From NCBI GenBank assembly GCA_003024785.1, contig PUQB01000173.1, forward strand, positions 250,501 through 314,500: a DNA stretch of 64,000 bases, written 5' to 3'. This DNA comes from Selaginella tamariscina. Lineage: Eukaryota; Streptophyta; Lycopodiopsida; Selaginellales; Selaginellaceae. The translations under genes and the position numbers were made by a program. The first letter of the stretch is position 1, and each line of letters begins with the position of its first letter. The notes below the pieces were generated by a model. It was not told where the DNA came from. It worked only from the letters and a program-made list of their open reading frames with translations, and ran no database searches. Shown here one piece after another: positions 49,051 to 62,100 of the stretch.

Positions 49051-52000
49051 TCAGTCCTTGCAAGAACAATTACCTTCCACAAAGTGATGAAACCTGATTG
49101 CGTCTTTTACAACAATGTCTCTCCCAACAATCCAGGACAGACACTTCAGAGCAACATGACACCTCTCACATACACATTCAGTTGTCATCTCCACCCTGAG
49201 TGTTGTCCCAGCCCGTGTATTAATGATCCCATATGCTACTGCTAACATCTCACTGTGATAGTCTCCTTGTATTCCAGTTTGTTCGGGTACTATTCCCTGC
49301 TCTTTCATGAGCAAGTCGAGCTTCTCTAGCTCCTTATACATCTCATCGCTTCCTGTATGTGATCGGTCCCCTGCCATAAACTCATGTACCTCAGTGCCAA
49401 TCTGGATTTTGCTCACTCCAGACACGTCACCAGCTTTCCCTGAGAAAGAACAACCAAGTGCATAGTAAGAGAGAGAGAGATTCGATAAGGTATATCTAAC
49501 GTGTGTATATGCTTACCTCTGGGATGGTGACATTGTTGCCCTTCCACACACCAGCAGCACACAAGATATTCGACAAGATAACATGTACAGCAGAGTTATC
49601 CGGATCGAGTTCCAGAATGCGCTGTGCACAGCATTTACCACGTTCTACGTCTCCCTGTAGCTTACAGGCAGACAGCAAGCTCATCAAGACAAGCTGATTC
49701 TCTGCGAATGGCATGGCACGAACTAGCTCTTCAGCATGCGCCACACGCCCAGCACGACCCAGAAGGTCTACCGCACAAGCATAGTGCTCCACAGTCGGCG
49801 ATAGGGTGTAGTACTCTTGCATATGGAAGAAGATTTCCAGGCCGAAGTCCAGCAGGCCAGAGTGCACGCACGAAGATAGCACACTCGTGAGTGTCACCAC
49901 GTCGGGTCTAGTCCCTTCCTGTTGCATTCTTGAGAAGAGCTTCACTGCTTCCCTGGGGTGTCCGTGCTGAGAGAGCGCACCTAGGACAGAGTTCAAGAGT
50001 GAGATTCTCCACTCTGATGTGTTCTGGTATATGTTCCTTGCTTCTTCCAGATTTCCGCATCTTGCGTACATTTTAACCAGCCCAGTTGCGACTCCCACGT
50101 CAGATTCCACGCTGGCTTCCCTTGTGAGTGCGTGGAGCTCTACATATACACTTTTTAGTTTCCCCTCGTGTGTGCGTGTGTGTTTAAGCATGATGATAAA
50201 CACTATGTTGATCTTGACATTCGCAAAAAAAAAAACTAGACTTAAGGCAATACATGATCATACACCACAATAAAAGTACGCACACACATACCACACAACA
50301 TAGATGGATCTCCATTATCTGGTATGCATATGTAAGAATACAAGTAGATTGTTCCAGAGAGAGAGAGAGACGTGTAATTATGAGTTAATCCTCATTCATT
50401 CAGTACATGCATGTCCACACATACATATAGATACAGAAGCACACACATACACACACACAACCATAGATTATGTCACACACACACACAAGTGAGACAACTT
50501 ACCTGGGGAAAGTACTCCTAGACTTGCACGAGAATTGAGAACAGCCGCAAAAGTTAGCCTGTCCGGCCTTACCCCTTCGAGCTGCATCCGTCTGAAGAGA
50601 GGAAAAGCTTCTTCACTGTATGCTGCAATTACGATGTTCCACGAGACCACATCTCTTCTCTTCATGGTATAAAACACTCTCCATGCATCATCTACATTTC
50701 CACAGACCTCTGTATATAGTACAGTACACACATATACATATACAGTTGCTAAGATTTGTGTGTATGTGACTGTTACAATCTATCTATCGACCTGTTTTAT
50801 CTATAACATATGATACATGAGAGGGTGTACTGCAGAGAGATCTCTCTCCTTCCCTCCCCTCTCTCTACATATGTATACACATATAAACAAGTGCACAAAT
50901 CTAAGGGTATTCTGACCTGGACTTGCACATCTTGTATACATGTCAACGAGTGCATTTTCCACAACAACATCCACGACACTGCTCTCCATGATACACCTCT
51001 GGACCAACCTACCAAGGGCTAGGTCCAAAACACAATCTAAAACACTGGCGAATGCGAAGTTATCTGGTTTAATGCCTTCAAGGAGCATTCTTTTGAAGAA
51101 ATAATGAACCTCTTCAGAGCTCTTGTTCTCTGAAAATGCAGTAAACATGCTTGTCCATGACACAACATCAATCCTGTTCATGCTCTCAAATATCTTCCGT
51201 GCATCCTCTAGACGGTTGGTCTTCGAATACATACCTGAAAAATGTATATATAGGCATTCAGCTATAACAAAGACAAATAGAGAGATACACAGAGCGCATC
51301 CACACACAGACACGCACACACCTTACCAATAAGTGCAGTATCAAGGCAGGCAGACTGATAGCCGCTTTCGGCAATACACGCCTCGAGAAGTTCACCATCT
51401 TCAGCACACGAACATGCACTTAACACAGTAGTGAGAGTGAGCTCATCAGGAGTCTGTCCTTGAAGAAGCATGTCACGTAGTATCTTACATGAATCCACAC
51501 TCGGCCCGCGCTGTACTGCGACTGCTGTAAGCATTGCATTGTACAATATGCGGTTCTTTAAAGGGACTGAATTGAACACAAGTTGGGCATCAAGCAAGCT
51601 GCCGCACTTCCCATACATGTTCACAAGTGCTGTTGCCAGAGAAACCGAAGCCTACATAACACGTTCTTCAATACTACTCTCTCTCTCTCTCTCTCCTCAC
51701 CGTATAGTGGATATCTCTCCCGTTGCGTCTTGCATCAGAAACAAAAGCATGAATACTACTGCCAAGCTTAAGTTCTAAATTCTCAGCACATGCATTCAGA
51801 ACGCTGATGAAAGTCACCTAATTCACATATAGTTATTAAATTCATAGGCATATCATATACTGTAACATAAAATAATACTATATTTATATCTCTCTCTCAC
51901 ACACTATATACCTTGTTTGGTGTGATACCAAGATGCAGCATTTGATGAAACAGCTTCTTAAACTGCTCAAAACCAGGGGCCCCTAACATAGCATTGTAGG

Positions 52001-53203
52001 ACACCAAATCCGCGTCTTTTCTTATGCGTTTAAAAGTATCCCAAGCCTCCAGAACAGCCCCACACCGTGCATACGTAGTAATCACAGCGTTACAAAGTTC
52101 GAGTAGCCTGCCATACCCACTCTCCCTCACCGGTAGTGTAACACCTTCGCTACAGATGCAGAGCTGCCAAACGCAGTAAGCACCGTGATAAAAGTCACAG
52201 AATTCGGCTTCATACCTTCAAGACGCATCTGTCTGAAGAAATACACTGCTCTGTGAGGGCACTCATGCTCGATACATGCAGAGATAACTGCATTCCAGGA
52301 AACTATGTCCCTTGTAAACTCCCCACTAGAAAACATAGCTTCTGCATCCCCAGGCCTCCCACTCTTCGTGTACAGGTTCATAAGTGAGTTAGCTATAAGT
52401 GTATCTGAGCTAAACCCAGCTTCTGTAATCATGGAGTGTATTGACACGCCTTCAGAAAGAAACCTCCTGCCAGTGGAACACGCTCCAATAACTGCAACAA
52501 ATGTAACCTTGTTCGGTGAGAAGCCCTCTAAAAGCACCGTTTGGAAAGTCTGTAATGCCTCGTTTGGATAACCTCCTTGAGCATATGCCCCGATAACCGA
52601 GGTCCATGAAACTATGTCCCTTTCTGGCATCATATTGAAGACTTGAACAGCCTCGTCTACACAGTTACACTTGCTGTATGTGTTGATCAAGGCGTTTCCC
52701 ACAAGGAGCTCTGTTTCACATCCCGATTCAATGATCAAGCCGTGGATATATCCAGCAAGAGTTGGGTCTTCAATGCCTCCTAATATACCAACAAATGTGT
52801 AACTGTTGGGAGAAGCTTCTGAATGGAGTAGCATTCTTCTGAAGAGTTTTAATGATTCATTGAAATGCCCATTCTGGACATTTGCTGCGATGAGGGAGGT
52901 CCAAGTGACTACATTCCTCTCAGGCATCTTCTCGAACATGGACCGTGCATCTTGGATACTAATGCATCTAATGTACATGTTGATTATACAGTTCCCCAAG
53001 AACATGTGCTGTTCAAGACCCGCATTGATGATGTGCTCGTGAAGGAGCTTACCTTGTGACAGAGAATTAGAGCCCACGCAGGACTGAAGGGCTGCGGCGT
53101 ATTCCTGTACATCGGTTCTCGTGCTGCTGCTGCTGCTGCAGAACGCTCTCCTCTCTCGAAGCGCAAGTAGTGCATTTCTTCGCATGAACCCTAATACGGG
53201 CAT
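49051..53203 (-). CDS. DYW-class pentatricopeptide repeat protein, intron-rich
   Basis: Seven minus-strand exons: 53203-51912, 51817-51701, 51651-51327, 51234-50917, 50709-50503, 50139-49517 and 49439-49051. The N-terminus (MRRNALLALRERRAFCSSSSS) looks like a mitochondrial or plastid presequence. PLS-type repeats follow (MYIRCISIQDARSMFEKMPERNVVTW and so on), then an E/E+ region and a DYW cytidine-deaminase domain with HSEMLA (catalytic Glu) and CERCH. Such proteins edit C to U at specific organelle RNA sites. The chain stops at FVEGNCSCKD, so the terminal Tyr-Trp is absent. Breaks lie near 52135 and at the exon 6-7 join. The start could be 53203 or 53185; both give the same presequence. Six introns are unusual for angiosperm PPR genes and more like mosses and lycophytes. 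Confidence 0.88.
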
Positions 53204-53291
53204 AAGCCCTAAACCCCACACCCTAAAAAGAATTTATTATTGAAATTAGGAATATACACATAGCCTTTTAGGGTTAGGGTTTCTGAAAGAG
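53204..53291. promoter_or_regulatory. 88-bp head-to-head promoter with telo-boxes
   Basis: The PPR gene (minus) and the RING-H2 E3 (plus) start only 88 bp apart. The interval contains TAGGGTTAGGGTTT (53269-53282) facing the E3 and CCCTAAACCCC (53208-53218) facing the PPR gene. Telo-box (AAACCCTA) motifs are known near the starts of many plant housekeeping genes. Confidence 0.55.
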
Positions 53292-54473
53292 ATGGATCGA
53301 GGAGGGACGTATTACTGGTGCCACCAGTGCCAGAGGACGGTACTGCTCAACACGAACACGAACGAGATAGCGTGTCCAATATGTAACGGTGGGTTCATCG
53401 AGGCGGTTGAACAGCAGCAGCAGCACCATTATCAACCCGTGAGGGGACACGTGGGCAATCCGCCGGTGATAGGGTCACCGGAATCGGTGTTGCATATGCT
53501 ACAGAGCATTCTCCTTGGTCGTGCTAACAGGAACACTTCTGAGGGAGGAGCGCTCCACAGGATTGTACTGCCCGTGCCGAACAGTATATTGGGGAGCATG
53601 ATGCTTGGTAGTCCTGACAATGTAGAGATTGCGTTCGAGGGGAACTTCAATCCCCAGGGTTTGTTCCGCGACATGTTTGAGGGCGGAGACCAGCTAGACC
53701 AGGTAATCCAGCATTTAATGGAGAACGACCCCAACAAGTACGGTGCTCCCCCAGCTTCCACGTCTGCCATCCAGGGTTTGCCAGCAGTCCGTATATCTCA
53801 GGAGCACCTGGGAACAGACTCATCCATGTGTGCCGTTTGTAAGGACGAGTTTGAAATTGGTACCGAGGTGCGGCAGATGCCGTGCAGCCATCTGTACCAT
53901 GGAGATTGCCTGCTTCCTTGGCTGCAGCAGCACAACTCGTGCCCGGTTTGCCGGTTTGAGTTGCCCACAGATGATTCCGATTACGAAGCCCAGAAGCAAA
54001 CGGGCCAATCTAGTGGTAGTGCGAGTGGTTCTCGCTTGACCAACCGTGGCAGCTTGAACATTGGGAATGTTTCAGCTGGTGCAGTGAACAACAATAGTAC
54101 GAGGTTTATGAGGGACAGCAGTGATACAGTGACATACACATTCCCAGCTGGCCAACCCACAGCAGTGAACAACAATAGTACGAGTAGGCCGCCCAGGGAC
54201 AGCGGTGATACAGTGACATACGAGCTGAACACTGACGGTGGCAGGATGCTTGTGAGGGCCACTCCCGGATCTCCGAGGGAGACCTCGCAGGACGGGAGGA
54301 ACACGAGGAGGAGAGTCTCTATGTCGTCCCTCTTCCAGTATGTCTTGAACCGCTTCGGCGTTGGTAACAGTCCCAGCTCCAACCAGGGTGGTAACAGTCC
54401 AGCTCCAACCAGGGTGGTGATAGAACCGATTCCGACGACGACTGAATGTTGTGATATTTATAATGTGAAATGA
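53292..54473 (+). CDS. RING-H2 E3 ubiquitin ligase with N-terminal zinc ribbon
   Basis: An intact single-exon gene of 393 codons. Residues 9-36 form a zinc-ribbon-like motif (YWCHQCQRTV and CPICNGGFIE), typical of the plant RING1-like/BCA2-related E3 family. A Gln/His-rich stretch and a middle domain follow (about 45-155). The RING-H2 at about 178-218 reads CAVCKDEF, CSHLYHGDC and CPVC with LPWLQQHNSC. The C-terminal third is low in complexity and has a near-perfect duplication, AVNNNSTRFMRDSSDTVTY and AVNNNSTSRPPRDSGDTVTY, separated by about 29 residues. It ubiquitinates unknown substrates, probably in the cytosol. It is the full-length relative of the two small RING-H2 genes at 42.3 and 46.5 kb. 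Confidence 0.9.
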   Translation: MDRGGTYYWCHQCQRTVLLNTNTNEIACPICNGGFIEAVEQQQQHHYQPVRGHVGNPPVIGSPESVLHMLQSILLGRANRNTSEGGALHRIVLPVPNSILGSMMLGSPDNVEIAFEGNFNPQGLFRDMFEGGDQLDQVIQHLMENDPNKYGAPPASTSAIQGLPAVRISQEHLGTDSSMCAVCKDEFEIGTEVRQMPCSHLYHGDCLLPWLQQHNSCPVCRFELPTDDSDYEAQKQTGQSSGSASGSRLTNRGSLNIGNVSAGAVNNNSTRFMRDSSDTVTYTFPAGQPTAVNNNSTSRPPRDSGDTVTYELNTDGGRMLVRATPGSPRETSQDGRNTRRRVSMSSLFQYVLNRFGVGNSPSSNQGGNSPAPTRVVIEPIPTTTECCDIYNVK

Positions 54474-55295
54474 ACTATATGTACAGCAGAGATTCTCTAT
54501 CCTTTAATACCATCTTTTTGACTTCTTTCCTCTTACACTCAATCATGTCAAGCAAAGGAATAAGTACATACAGAGAGACTGTACAATGACAAGGAATATA
54601 TACATACATAGATATACAGAGAGACAGTACAATGACAAGGAATATATACATACAGAGACTGTACAATGTCTAATTACATTGGACAAGATCCAACAATTTT
54701 TAACTTTTCTTTACCAGAACTACACACAACACGCACTCACACACACTTTTATGTATACATACATATACATGCATGTTGAAACCAAGAAATGACTGTGTTA
54801 AAACCTCTCTTAGACCTAAAAGTCTCATCTCTCCGGTGTTTAGCCAGTGCATGATCATCCATTCAACTCCCTGGATCACTACGTGCCCTCGTAAAACCTG
54901 GTTGTTCTCGTCATCGATTTGGCGGCAATTCCGAGGTGGGTCGTAGTGTAGAATGCTTGGTTCTTCATAAATTGTTCATGGGTAGCTCAAGATTCAGCTC
55001 GGAAGCTCCAAAGACGGCTCAATTTCTTGGTGGGCAGTTCTAGAGTCGTCTCAAATCGATGCAGTCGCTGCAAATCGATCGAAGAAGCTCGATCTGGGGC
55101 ACCTTGAATCGATACTTTCTGACTGAGAGCTTCTAACGGGGCATTTGCGAGTGGGCGATGAAAAGCTTGTTTGATCGACTAGGGCATCTGGAAACGGTGC
55201 ATTTTGAAGTGGGTCGGGGCATTCTTAAGTGGGCAGCCGCAGATTGTTGAATAATCAGAGAGAGAAGTATGAGACAGTTCCAGTAGATCATTCCG
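54474..55295. other. Intergenic: 3' flank of the E3 and 5' flank of PMI1
   Basis: At 54560-54660 there are two near-identical copies of AGAGAGACTGTACAATGACA-like units with AAGGAATATATACATACA. From about 54830 to 55290 the DNA is less AT-rich and full of short related phrases (GTGGGCAG, GGGGCATTT, AATCGAT). It may be the PMI1 leader or a small degenerate repeat. No coding exon is seen. Confidence 0.5.
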
Positions 55296-56421
55296 ATGGT
55301 AGGATCACGGGCAGATGCTGGAGGGCAGCTCCTGCGTGAGCTAGAGGCTCTCAGCCAGGCACTCTACAAAGCAAAAACAGGCAGCAGAAGAGAGCAACAA
55401 AACGAGCGTTTCCATCATCACCATCATCAAGGACTATTAACATGGCATTCACAAGGATTCGAGAAGACAAACGCTTCTGATATCCCAGAGTTCTTGAAAG
55501 AACAGGTCTCACATGAAGAACACAGGAAGAAGAAAGGAGGTAGTTTATGGGACTGGAAGCCGCTCAGGAAGCTTGCACATATCGGGCAAACCAGATTTGA
55601 GTGCGAATTCGTCGCTCATGTTCATGGCATCACTAAACTTCCCAGCTCTCTTGAAGGTTTACGGCTCCAGGTCCGTCTTAAACACAAGGAGTCCGATGCG
55701 AAGTCTGTCCCTTCCTTGGTCTTCAAAGGCTGTGCAGGTATGTACACACATAGATATAGATATACATATAGACATTTGTTTGTGTAGATTTTGAGGAGTC
55801 GCTGAAGATTAAGTGTTCTGTATACGGATCTTCATCTGAGTCCGGAGTACGGTATATGTCCAAGACTTTCACGCTCTCTGTTGTGGCACCGGATGCAAGT
55901 GAGCTTGATCTCGGGAAACACAGGCTGGATCTCAGCAGGATTCTACCAGATGAGCCAGCAAAGGTGTGTTTCTGTGTGTCATACGTACATGTATATGTTG
56001 TATGTATGGACGTACAAGTGTATTGATGCAACGTAGTGTTTTATGTACACATGTCTAGAGAGAGAGAGCAGATTAGTTTTATACACATACAGATGATAAG
56101 TTGCTAAAGATAGCTTTTACTATATTGTTTACAGAGTAAAAGGTTCGTTCTTTGAATGATGTGTGTATATAACGTGTGTACAACTGTCTCTTTGTCTGTA
56201 TGTAATACATGACAATACATTTATCCATGGATGCCAATTATGAAAGCAGTTAATATAATACAAATCGCAGGTGTCTTTTCTGCTACATTTGGCTTTGAAT
56301 ATATTCAAAGCTATTATCAGACAAGGTGTATGTGTGTGTGTGTGTGTGTGAATGCATACATGCTCAGGCACACGCACACACACACTGATATATATATATA
56401 TATATATGTGTGTGTGTATAT

Positions 56422-56489
<68 letters not shown>

Positions 56490-59400
56490 GTATATAGATG
56501 TATGTAGTATGTATGTACGTATATGTGCATGTAGGTAGTACTAGAACAAACATAAGCCCTGCTAAGTGTCCCGCATTTGTAGCAGGGGTTGTCTTAATTA
56601 TAGTTACTAACACACAGCATACACACAACCACACAAAGACACACAAATTTATGCACACATATATTCGTGATATGTAGGTGGGAGCAAGCAAGAACAGCTG
56701 CTGGAATACAAGCTTTAAGCTTTCAGGGCGTGGCAAAGGCGGGATTCTTACAATAACATTTGGATACGAAATGGCTGGTGGAATATCCTCGTCATCAGTT
56801 TCTGCTCATGGTGAAGTAAATAATGACAAGTTAAGCTACCCACAGCCGGATTTAAACTCCGTTAACCTGAGGTCCTACAACAGTTTACCGAGTTCACCTA
56901 TAAGAAAGAAACCAGGTACGTGTATGTATTGTTTATATATATTATTTACTTCATATATTTACTTTTTCTAAAACACATAGATACATATCAAGTATTTATA
57001 CAATATTTAACATATCGTATGTTCGTATGTCTACCAAGTATTCGTAAAAACTTCCATATGTATACACATGCCAATAGGTTTGCATTATTAATGCAACTGC
57101 TTAATAGAATAATTGGCTGTGTGTGTTTGCCTTGTTGAATACACACACATGTTTACATGCATAGATGCACGTGATGTCTCTGTTTATCCGTATATTTATT
57201 GCCAATGTATGCTGGAATATATATATATAGTATGTACATATTTAAGCTTGCTGTTTACTTATATATATTTATAGGTGGCGGGGCTTCTCCTACGCAGTCA
57301 GAGCCAGATGCTTCGGAATATGCTATTGATATTGAGCATCTAAATCTGGACGATGACGATGACGATGAAGCAACAACGATGACGATGAGTTCTGGGTTAA
57401 TTGCACCGGATACTCCCAGCCGTCCAGATGAAGAAGACCTCAAACACTTCAGTTTAGAGCAATCTGACGAGGTGCATTAAGTATATTATAACTATAACAC
57501 ATCACCATATAATATAGTTTATGGTTATGCTAAGTATATGAAATTATTGCAGATATGATGTATATGCAAAGTATTTATCGTGTAGGTATAGTTGCATTAT
57601 ATGGAGATTCTCTATATCATAGTTCTACTATGGTAACATTAACATACTTCAGTGAGATGCACACACAGGATATAGTTACACTGTACTGTTATAGCTATAT
57701 CATAGTTTAGTATGCAAAACGTACCATGGAGCAAATAAATGTTTGTGTGGTTGATATACATATGCCTGTTTAGATGCATGTGTATGTGCTGTATGATGAT
57801 GAACATGTCTTTATTCTGTAGACGTATAATGACGAGGACGCAGAGTTTTCAGTAATCGAACAAGGGGTGGAGGAAGCCACGCAAGACAGAAAAGCTTGTC
57901 CAGACGAAGAACAACACCAGCTAGAAGTAAGACATGCATGCTATATTATGTGCTTTATACTATGTGTATATACGTATGCATAATTGTTTTGTGCAGGATT
58001 ACAAAGAAGACAATGATTTAGAAAATGAAGCCGAGAAATTTCTACATATGCTTGGACCGGGCTCGGACAGTGAAGAGGCCGAATCCAACGTGTCCGACTA
58101 CTCTCCACGTGGACTTCTGCTTAAACAGTTTGAAATGGAGCAACAGGTACATTATTTATAAACTTTAAATGTTATGTATACTAGCATCGAATAAGATAGT
58201 GTTTTCTTATATCATGTGTATATATGTGTTAAACTTTAAACTCTGGTATAACTAAACTGGTTTTATTGATAGGATTTGCTTAAGGGTGTAGTACACGAGG
58301 AAGAGTTTACTGTTCAAGGAAACCCTGAGGATGATCTTTTCGAGTTTTTGGATGCTGCCGAGAGTGAACTTCAAAAAGCTACACAAGCTATGAGGAGCAA
58401 GGTGAGGAGCAAGGTGTTATGTCTGTCGGGATTAATATCATCAATTACTGACTCAATCTGTATATACATATCTCTAGATACACTGCAAAATGTGTACTGA
58501 TTTATTGTATTGGAAATCATATATATACTAATCATGTGAAGATGGGTTCTGTAGGCTCGTGCTAAGATGCTGGAAGATGCTGAAGCAGAGGCTCTAATGC
58601 AGGAATGGGGACTTAATGAAAAGGCTTTTCAAAGCTCGCCTCCTAAACCAGCGCCAGAAATTTCTAGTGCATTGGTTATTTCACAGGTAATTGCATCATC
58701 TATGAATGTGTCTGTGTATATATATATATATATATATTATGTTTTGTTTGTTTGTTCGTGTGTCGGTGTGTGTGTACATATGCGTGTATATATATGTATG
58801 TAAGTGTGTTTGTATTACTACCTTGATCTGTTTTACATATATCCGGACTCTTTTATGTAAATATAAATATCCTGAAATGTTTATTCATGCATAGGGGTGT
58901 TGCTAGCATGTGACATCTCAATGAGTGATATAGATGTTCTGCAATACAAAGTACAATGTACATGTAGTCATATGTAGATACATCAAGCGCACACACACAG
59001 AGTAACGTGTTGTGTGTTCTGCAGCCGCCTAGTCTAGCAGAGGGTTTGGGGAGTATGATTCCAACCAGGGATGGAGGCTCGTTGAGAACAATGAATCCGA
59101 TGCATTTTCGAGGAGGTAGGAATGACGGACGTTTAGTGTTACAGGTTTCGAAACCTGTTGTTGTCCCTGCTGAGATGGGTTCCGGTGTCTTAGACATATT
59201 CCGCAGTCTTGCTGCTGCTGGTGCTGATAATATGGCTCTCCAGGTTAATTACTCTTAATCACGCTCTAATGTCCTTTCTCTTAACTGCACCGCATGTGTG
59301 TGTTGATATGGATGGGTTTACAGGTTATGGAGACAATGCCTCTAGAGGATATTACTGGGAAGAACATATATCAGATTGCTATGGAGGGCCAAGCTGCTCT

Positions 59401-61442
59401 TGAAGGTGGAAACAAGCCAAGGTATGTGTATGATTATGTGTATATCTGATGAATATTATGATTAAGAGCCCCAAGACACATGACTTGTTTAGTGTATCTG
59501 TGATTTATATTCGTACATCTCTCTTCGCGCACGTACACGTAAACATACACATTGTGAGTTTTTGTTATACGTGTAAATGTACATGATCTCTCTCTCCGTC
59601 TCTCTCACATTTGTATGTCATACACTATTCCTGGCAGATACTGATATGGCAAACCCAGTATTGTCGTATTTGTTTTTTTATGCATGTGTCCATCTCTCTC
59701 TCTATATGTGTGTGTGTGTGTGTGTGTGTATGTATATGTATATATGTATGGGTGTGTATTTGGAGCAGGTACACACTTGAAGGTGGGAACAGATACGCCA
59801 TAGAGCAAGGCAGCAGCAGTAACTCCTCACTTACAACTTCAGATAAGGCAATAAATAGGAAGTACCAAAGGCAACAACCAAGGAGCCAAGCAGGAAGCCA
59901 CATGGACGACACGTTCATGTCATTGGAGGACCTGGCACCAGTCGCAATGGAGAAAATTGAGGAGCTAGCAATGCAGGGATTGAAGATACAGTCCGATATG
60001 GCGGAGGAAGATGCTCCGTACACTATGGAATCTACTGGTGGTAGTTACGGTGGCAATTACGGTGGTAGTAACTTGTTAGAAGGTGGCAGTTCAAGTATGC
60101 ATATGATTGATTATGACGGTGGTAGTAATAGTACTACCTCTTCTACAGACGGTTTAATGGCTATGTCCATCTCTCTCGACGAGTGGATGCGGCTTGACTC
60201 AGGTGTGTGTGCGTGTTATAGCTGTATATATATATATATATGTACGTACGTACTATCGGGTGCTTGTATGTGTATCTAGATTTGCTGTATTATTATGTTG
60301 TGTTTACATGATACAGTAATATACAGCAAACCTGCATTATAAATAGACTTACCTCACATCCACGCAAAGTAATCGAACATGACTGGGTTTGCGTCTGAAT
60401 GGTACAGGTCTATAGAAACAATGTTGGGAATAGAATAGCATATGCTCTCTCTCTCTCACACACACTCACACATGCCCCCTTGATTATATTTCCCCACACG
60501 CACACACACAGATTAGTCCTATCAGTGTGTGTACCGTATGTATAGTCATTTATGCATGTCTACAAACACATATACATGCATAAGCACCTCCCACCTCTAG
60601 TTCCAAATGTGAATCCTGTGCGTGTGTGTGAAATGCGAATGATATATCAACAGACAGACAGACATCGTTTATTTACTATGGATTATACTTACACACACAT
60701 ATATATGTGTATGTTTATATGACACGCTTGTGTATGCAGGTGTGTGTAACGAGGGAGAAACAGACGAGAAGACAAAGGCCATACTTGACGCTCACCATGC
60801 AGCGCACTCGGACATAGTCTTAGTTGCAAACACAGATTCTTCAGGTTCCGATTCTAGCTCCTCTGGATGCATGGGAGACACATTAACACTGGCAATGCTC
60901 GTCCAACTCCGTGACCCGTTACGGAACTTTGAACCCGTGGGTGCTCCTATGATGGCATTTGTACAGGCCGAGCGTGTTATGGTTCCCCCTAAGCCCAGGA
61001 TGTTTAAGCGGGTTTCGGTACGTGGTAACAGCGAGGAAGGGGATGATGAAGAGGTTAAACCACAGTTTAAGATAACTGGGGTGCATATGGCAGGAGTTAA
61101 ACCGAGTGAAACAGATAGTAAGAAAGTTTGGGGAACACAGAAACAGCAGCAGTCAGGATCTCGGTGGCTTCTCGCCAATGGGATGGGGAAGTCTGGGAGT
61201 TCTAAGCATCCTTTACTCAAGTCGACTAGCAGTGCTTCAAGTGCATCTAAGAGTACTACTAGTAAAGGGAGTCTCTATGGAGTATATCTGCGAGATTTGG
61301 TGGGAAGAGTTCTGGATCGGGAAATGTGGGGAATGCTGGGAGTTCTTCAACTAAGGGGTCGGGAAGTACTGGGATTACGAGGAATCCCGACGTGAAGTTT
61401 GCTAGTAGATTGTCACTGGGGAGTAAGAAGAAGAAATGGTGA
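55296..61442 (+). CDS. PMI1: PLASTID MOVEMENT IMPAIRED 1-like protein (NT-C2 domain)
   Basis: Twelve exons: 55296-55737, 55788-55963, 56678-56915, 57275-57471, 57822-57926, 57997-58146, 58273-58401, 58555-58686, 59025-59243, 59324-59421, 59769-60202 and 60740-61442. The N-terminal lead LLRELEALSQALYKAK and KPLRKLAHIGQTRFECEFVAHVHGI open the NT-C2 domain (exons 1-3, ending GKGGILTITFGYEM). An acidic middle follows (LDDDDDDEA). The conserved C-terminal block has VVVPAEMGSGVLDIFRSLAAAG, LEDITGKNIYQIAMEGQAAL, DDTFMSLEDLAPVAMEKIEELA and LTLAMLVQLRDPLRNFEPVGAPMMA. PMI1 acts at the plasma membrane in blue-light chloroplast movement. One break at a G run near 61266 changes the last 60 codons; the other frame gives LWSIS and ends GSKKKKW at 61442, which fits the family better. 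As read a stop occurs at 61395. Confidence 0.9.
56388..56495. repeat. Long TA/GT microsatellite in PMI1 intron 2
   Basis: TA runs at about 56388-56406 and 56427-56483 with a GT interlude; one of the longest simple repeats in the window. Confidence 0.9.
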
Positions 61443-62047
61443 AGTTTGGTTACTTGTTTGTTTATTGTTTCCCACTCTGGGTGTCAACTTGATATTGGCA
61501 AGTGCAGATTTGTGTAAAGTTTGGTTCGAACAAGCATGCTTTATTTATCATTGAACGCTCTTTAATGATATTTAAGAGTTTTAAAATGAATGTAACAAAG
61601 TAAAATTTTTATTTCAGTTTTAAATAATGTATTTAATAATGCACTATTTAATTAATTAGATTTAATATGATAAATATAAACAAGCTGACAAGGTGTAAAC
61701 AAAGCGTGTGTAAGTATAAAAACATACAAATATAATCTGTGTAAATCTAAATGGAAAAAAGTGTTAATTATTAGTATTGTATTTGTATCATTTTATTTGA
61801 ATAGCAAATTATTTTAACTTCTAAATTAATTTGAAATTTAAGTAAGAATATTCATAGATAATAATTTCTAAATTTTATTAGAAAGTAGATTTTAAATAAT
61901 ATGTAATGCATAACGTAAATTTAATGTGTAAAATATATATATTACATAGTATATAAAATCAAAATTTCTTATCTAAAATTACAAATCTAGATATTATTCT
62001 TTTAATTTTATAATTTAAATATAAAATGTTTCCCCTTAAGACAAGTA

Positions 62048-62100
<53 letters not shown>

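Noticed and set aside
53432..54382. Long minus-strand and alternative-frame open frames over the RING E3
   Set aside because: Antisense shadows of a GC-richer single-exon gene.
56317..56736. 139-codon minus-strand frame with long Ile/Tyr repeats
   Set aside because: It is a translated TA microsatellite in a PMI1 intron.
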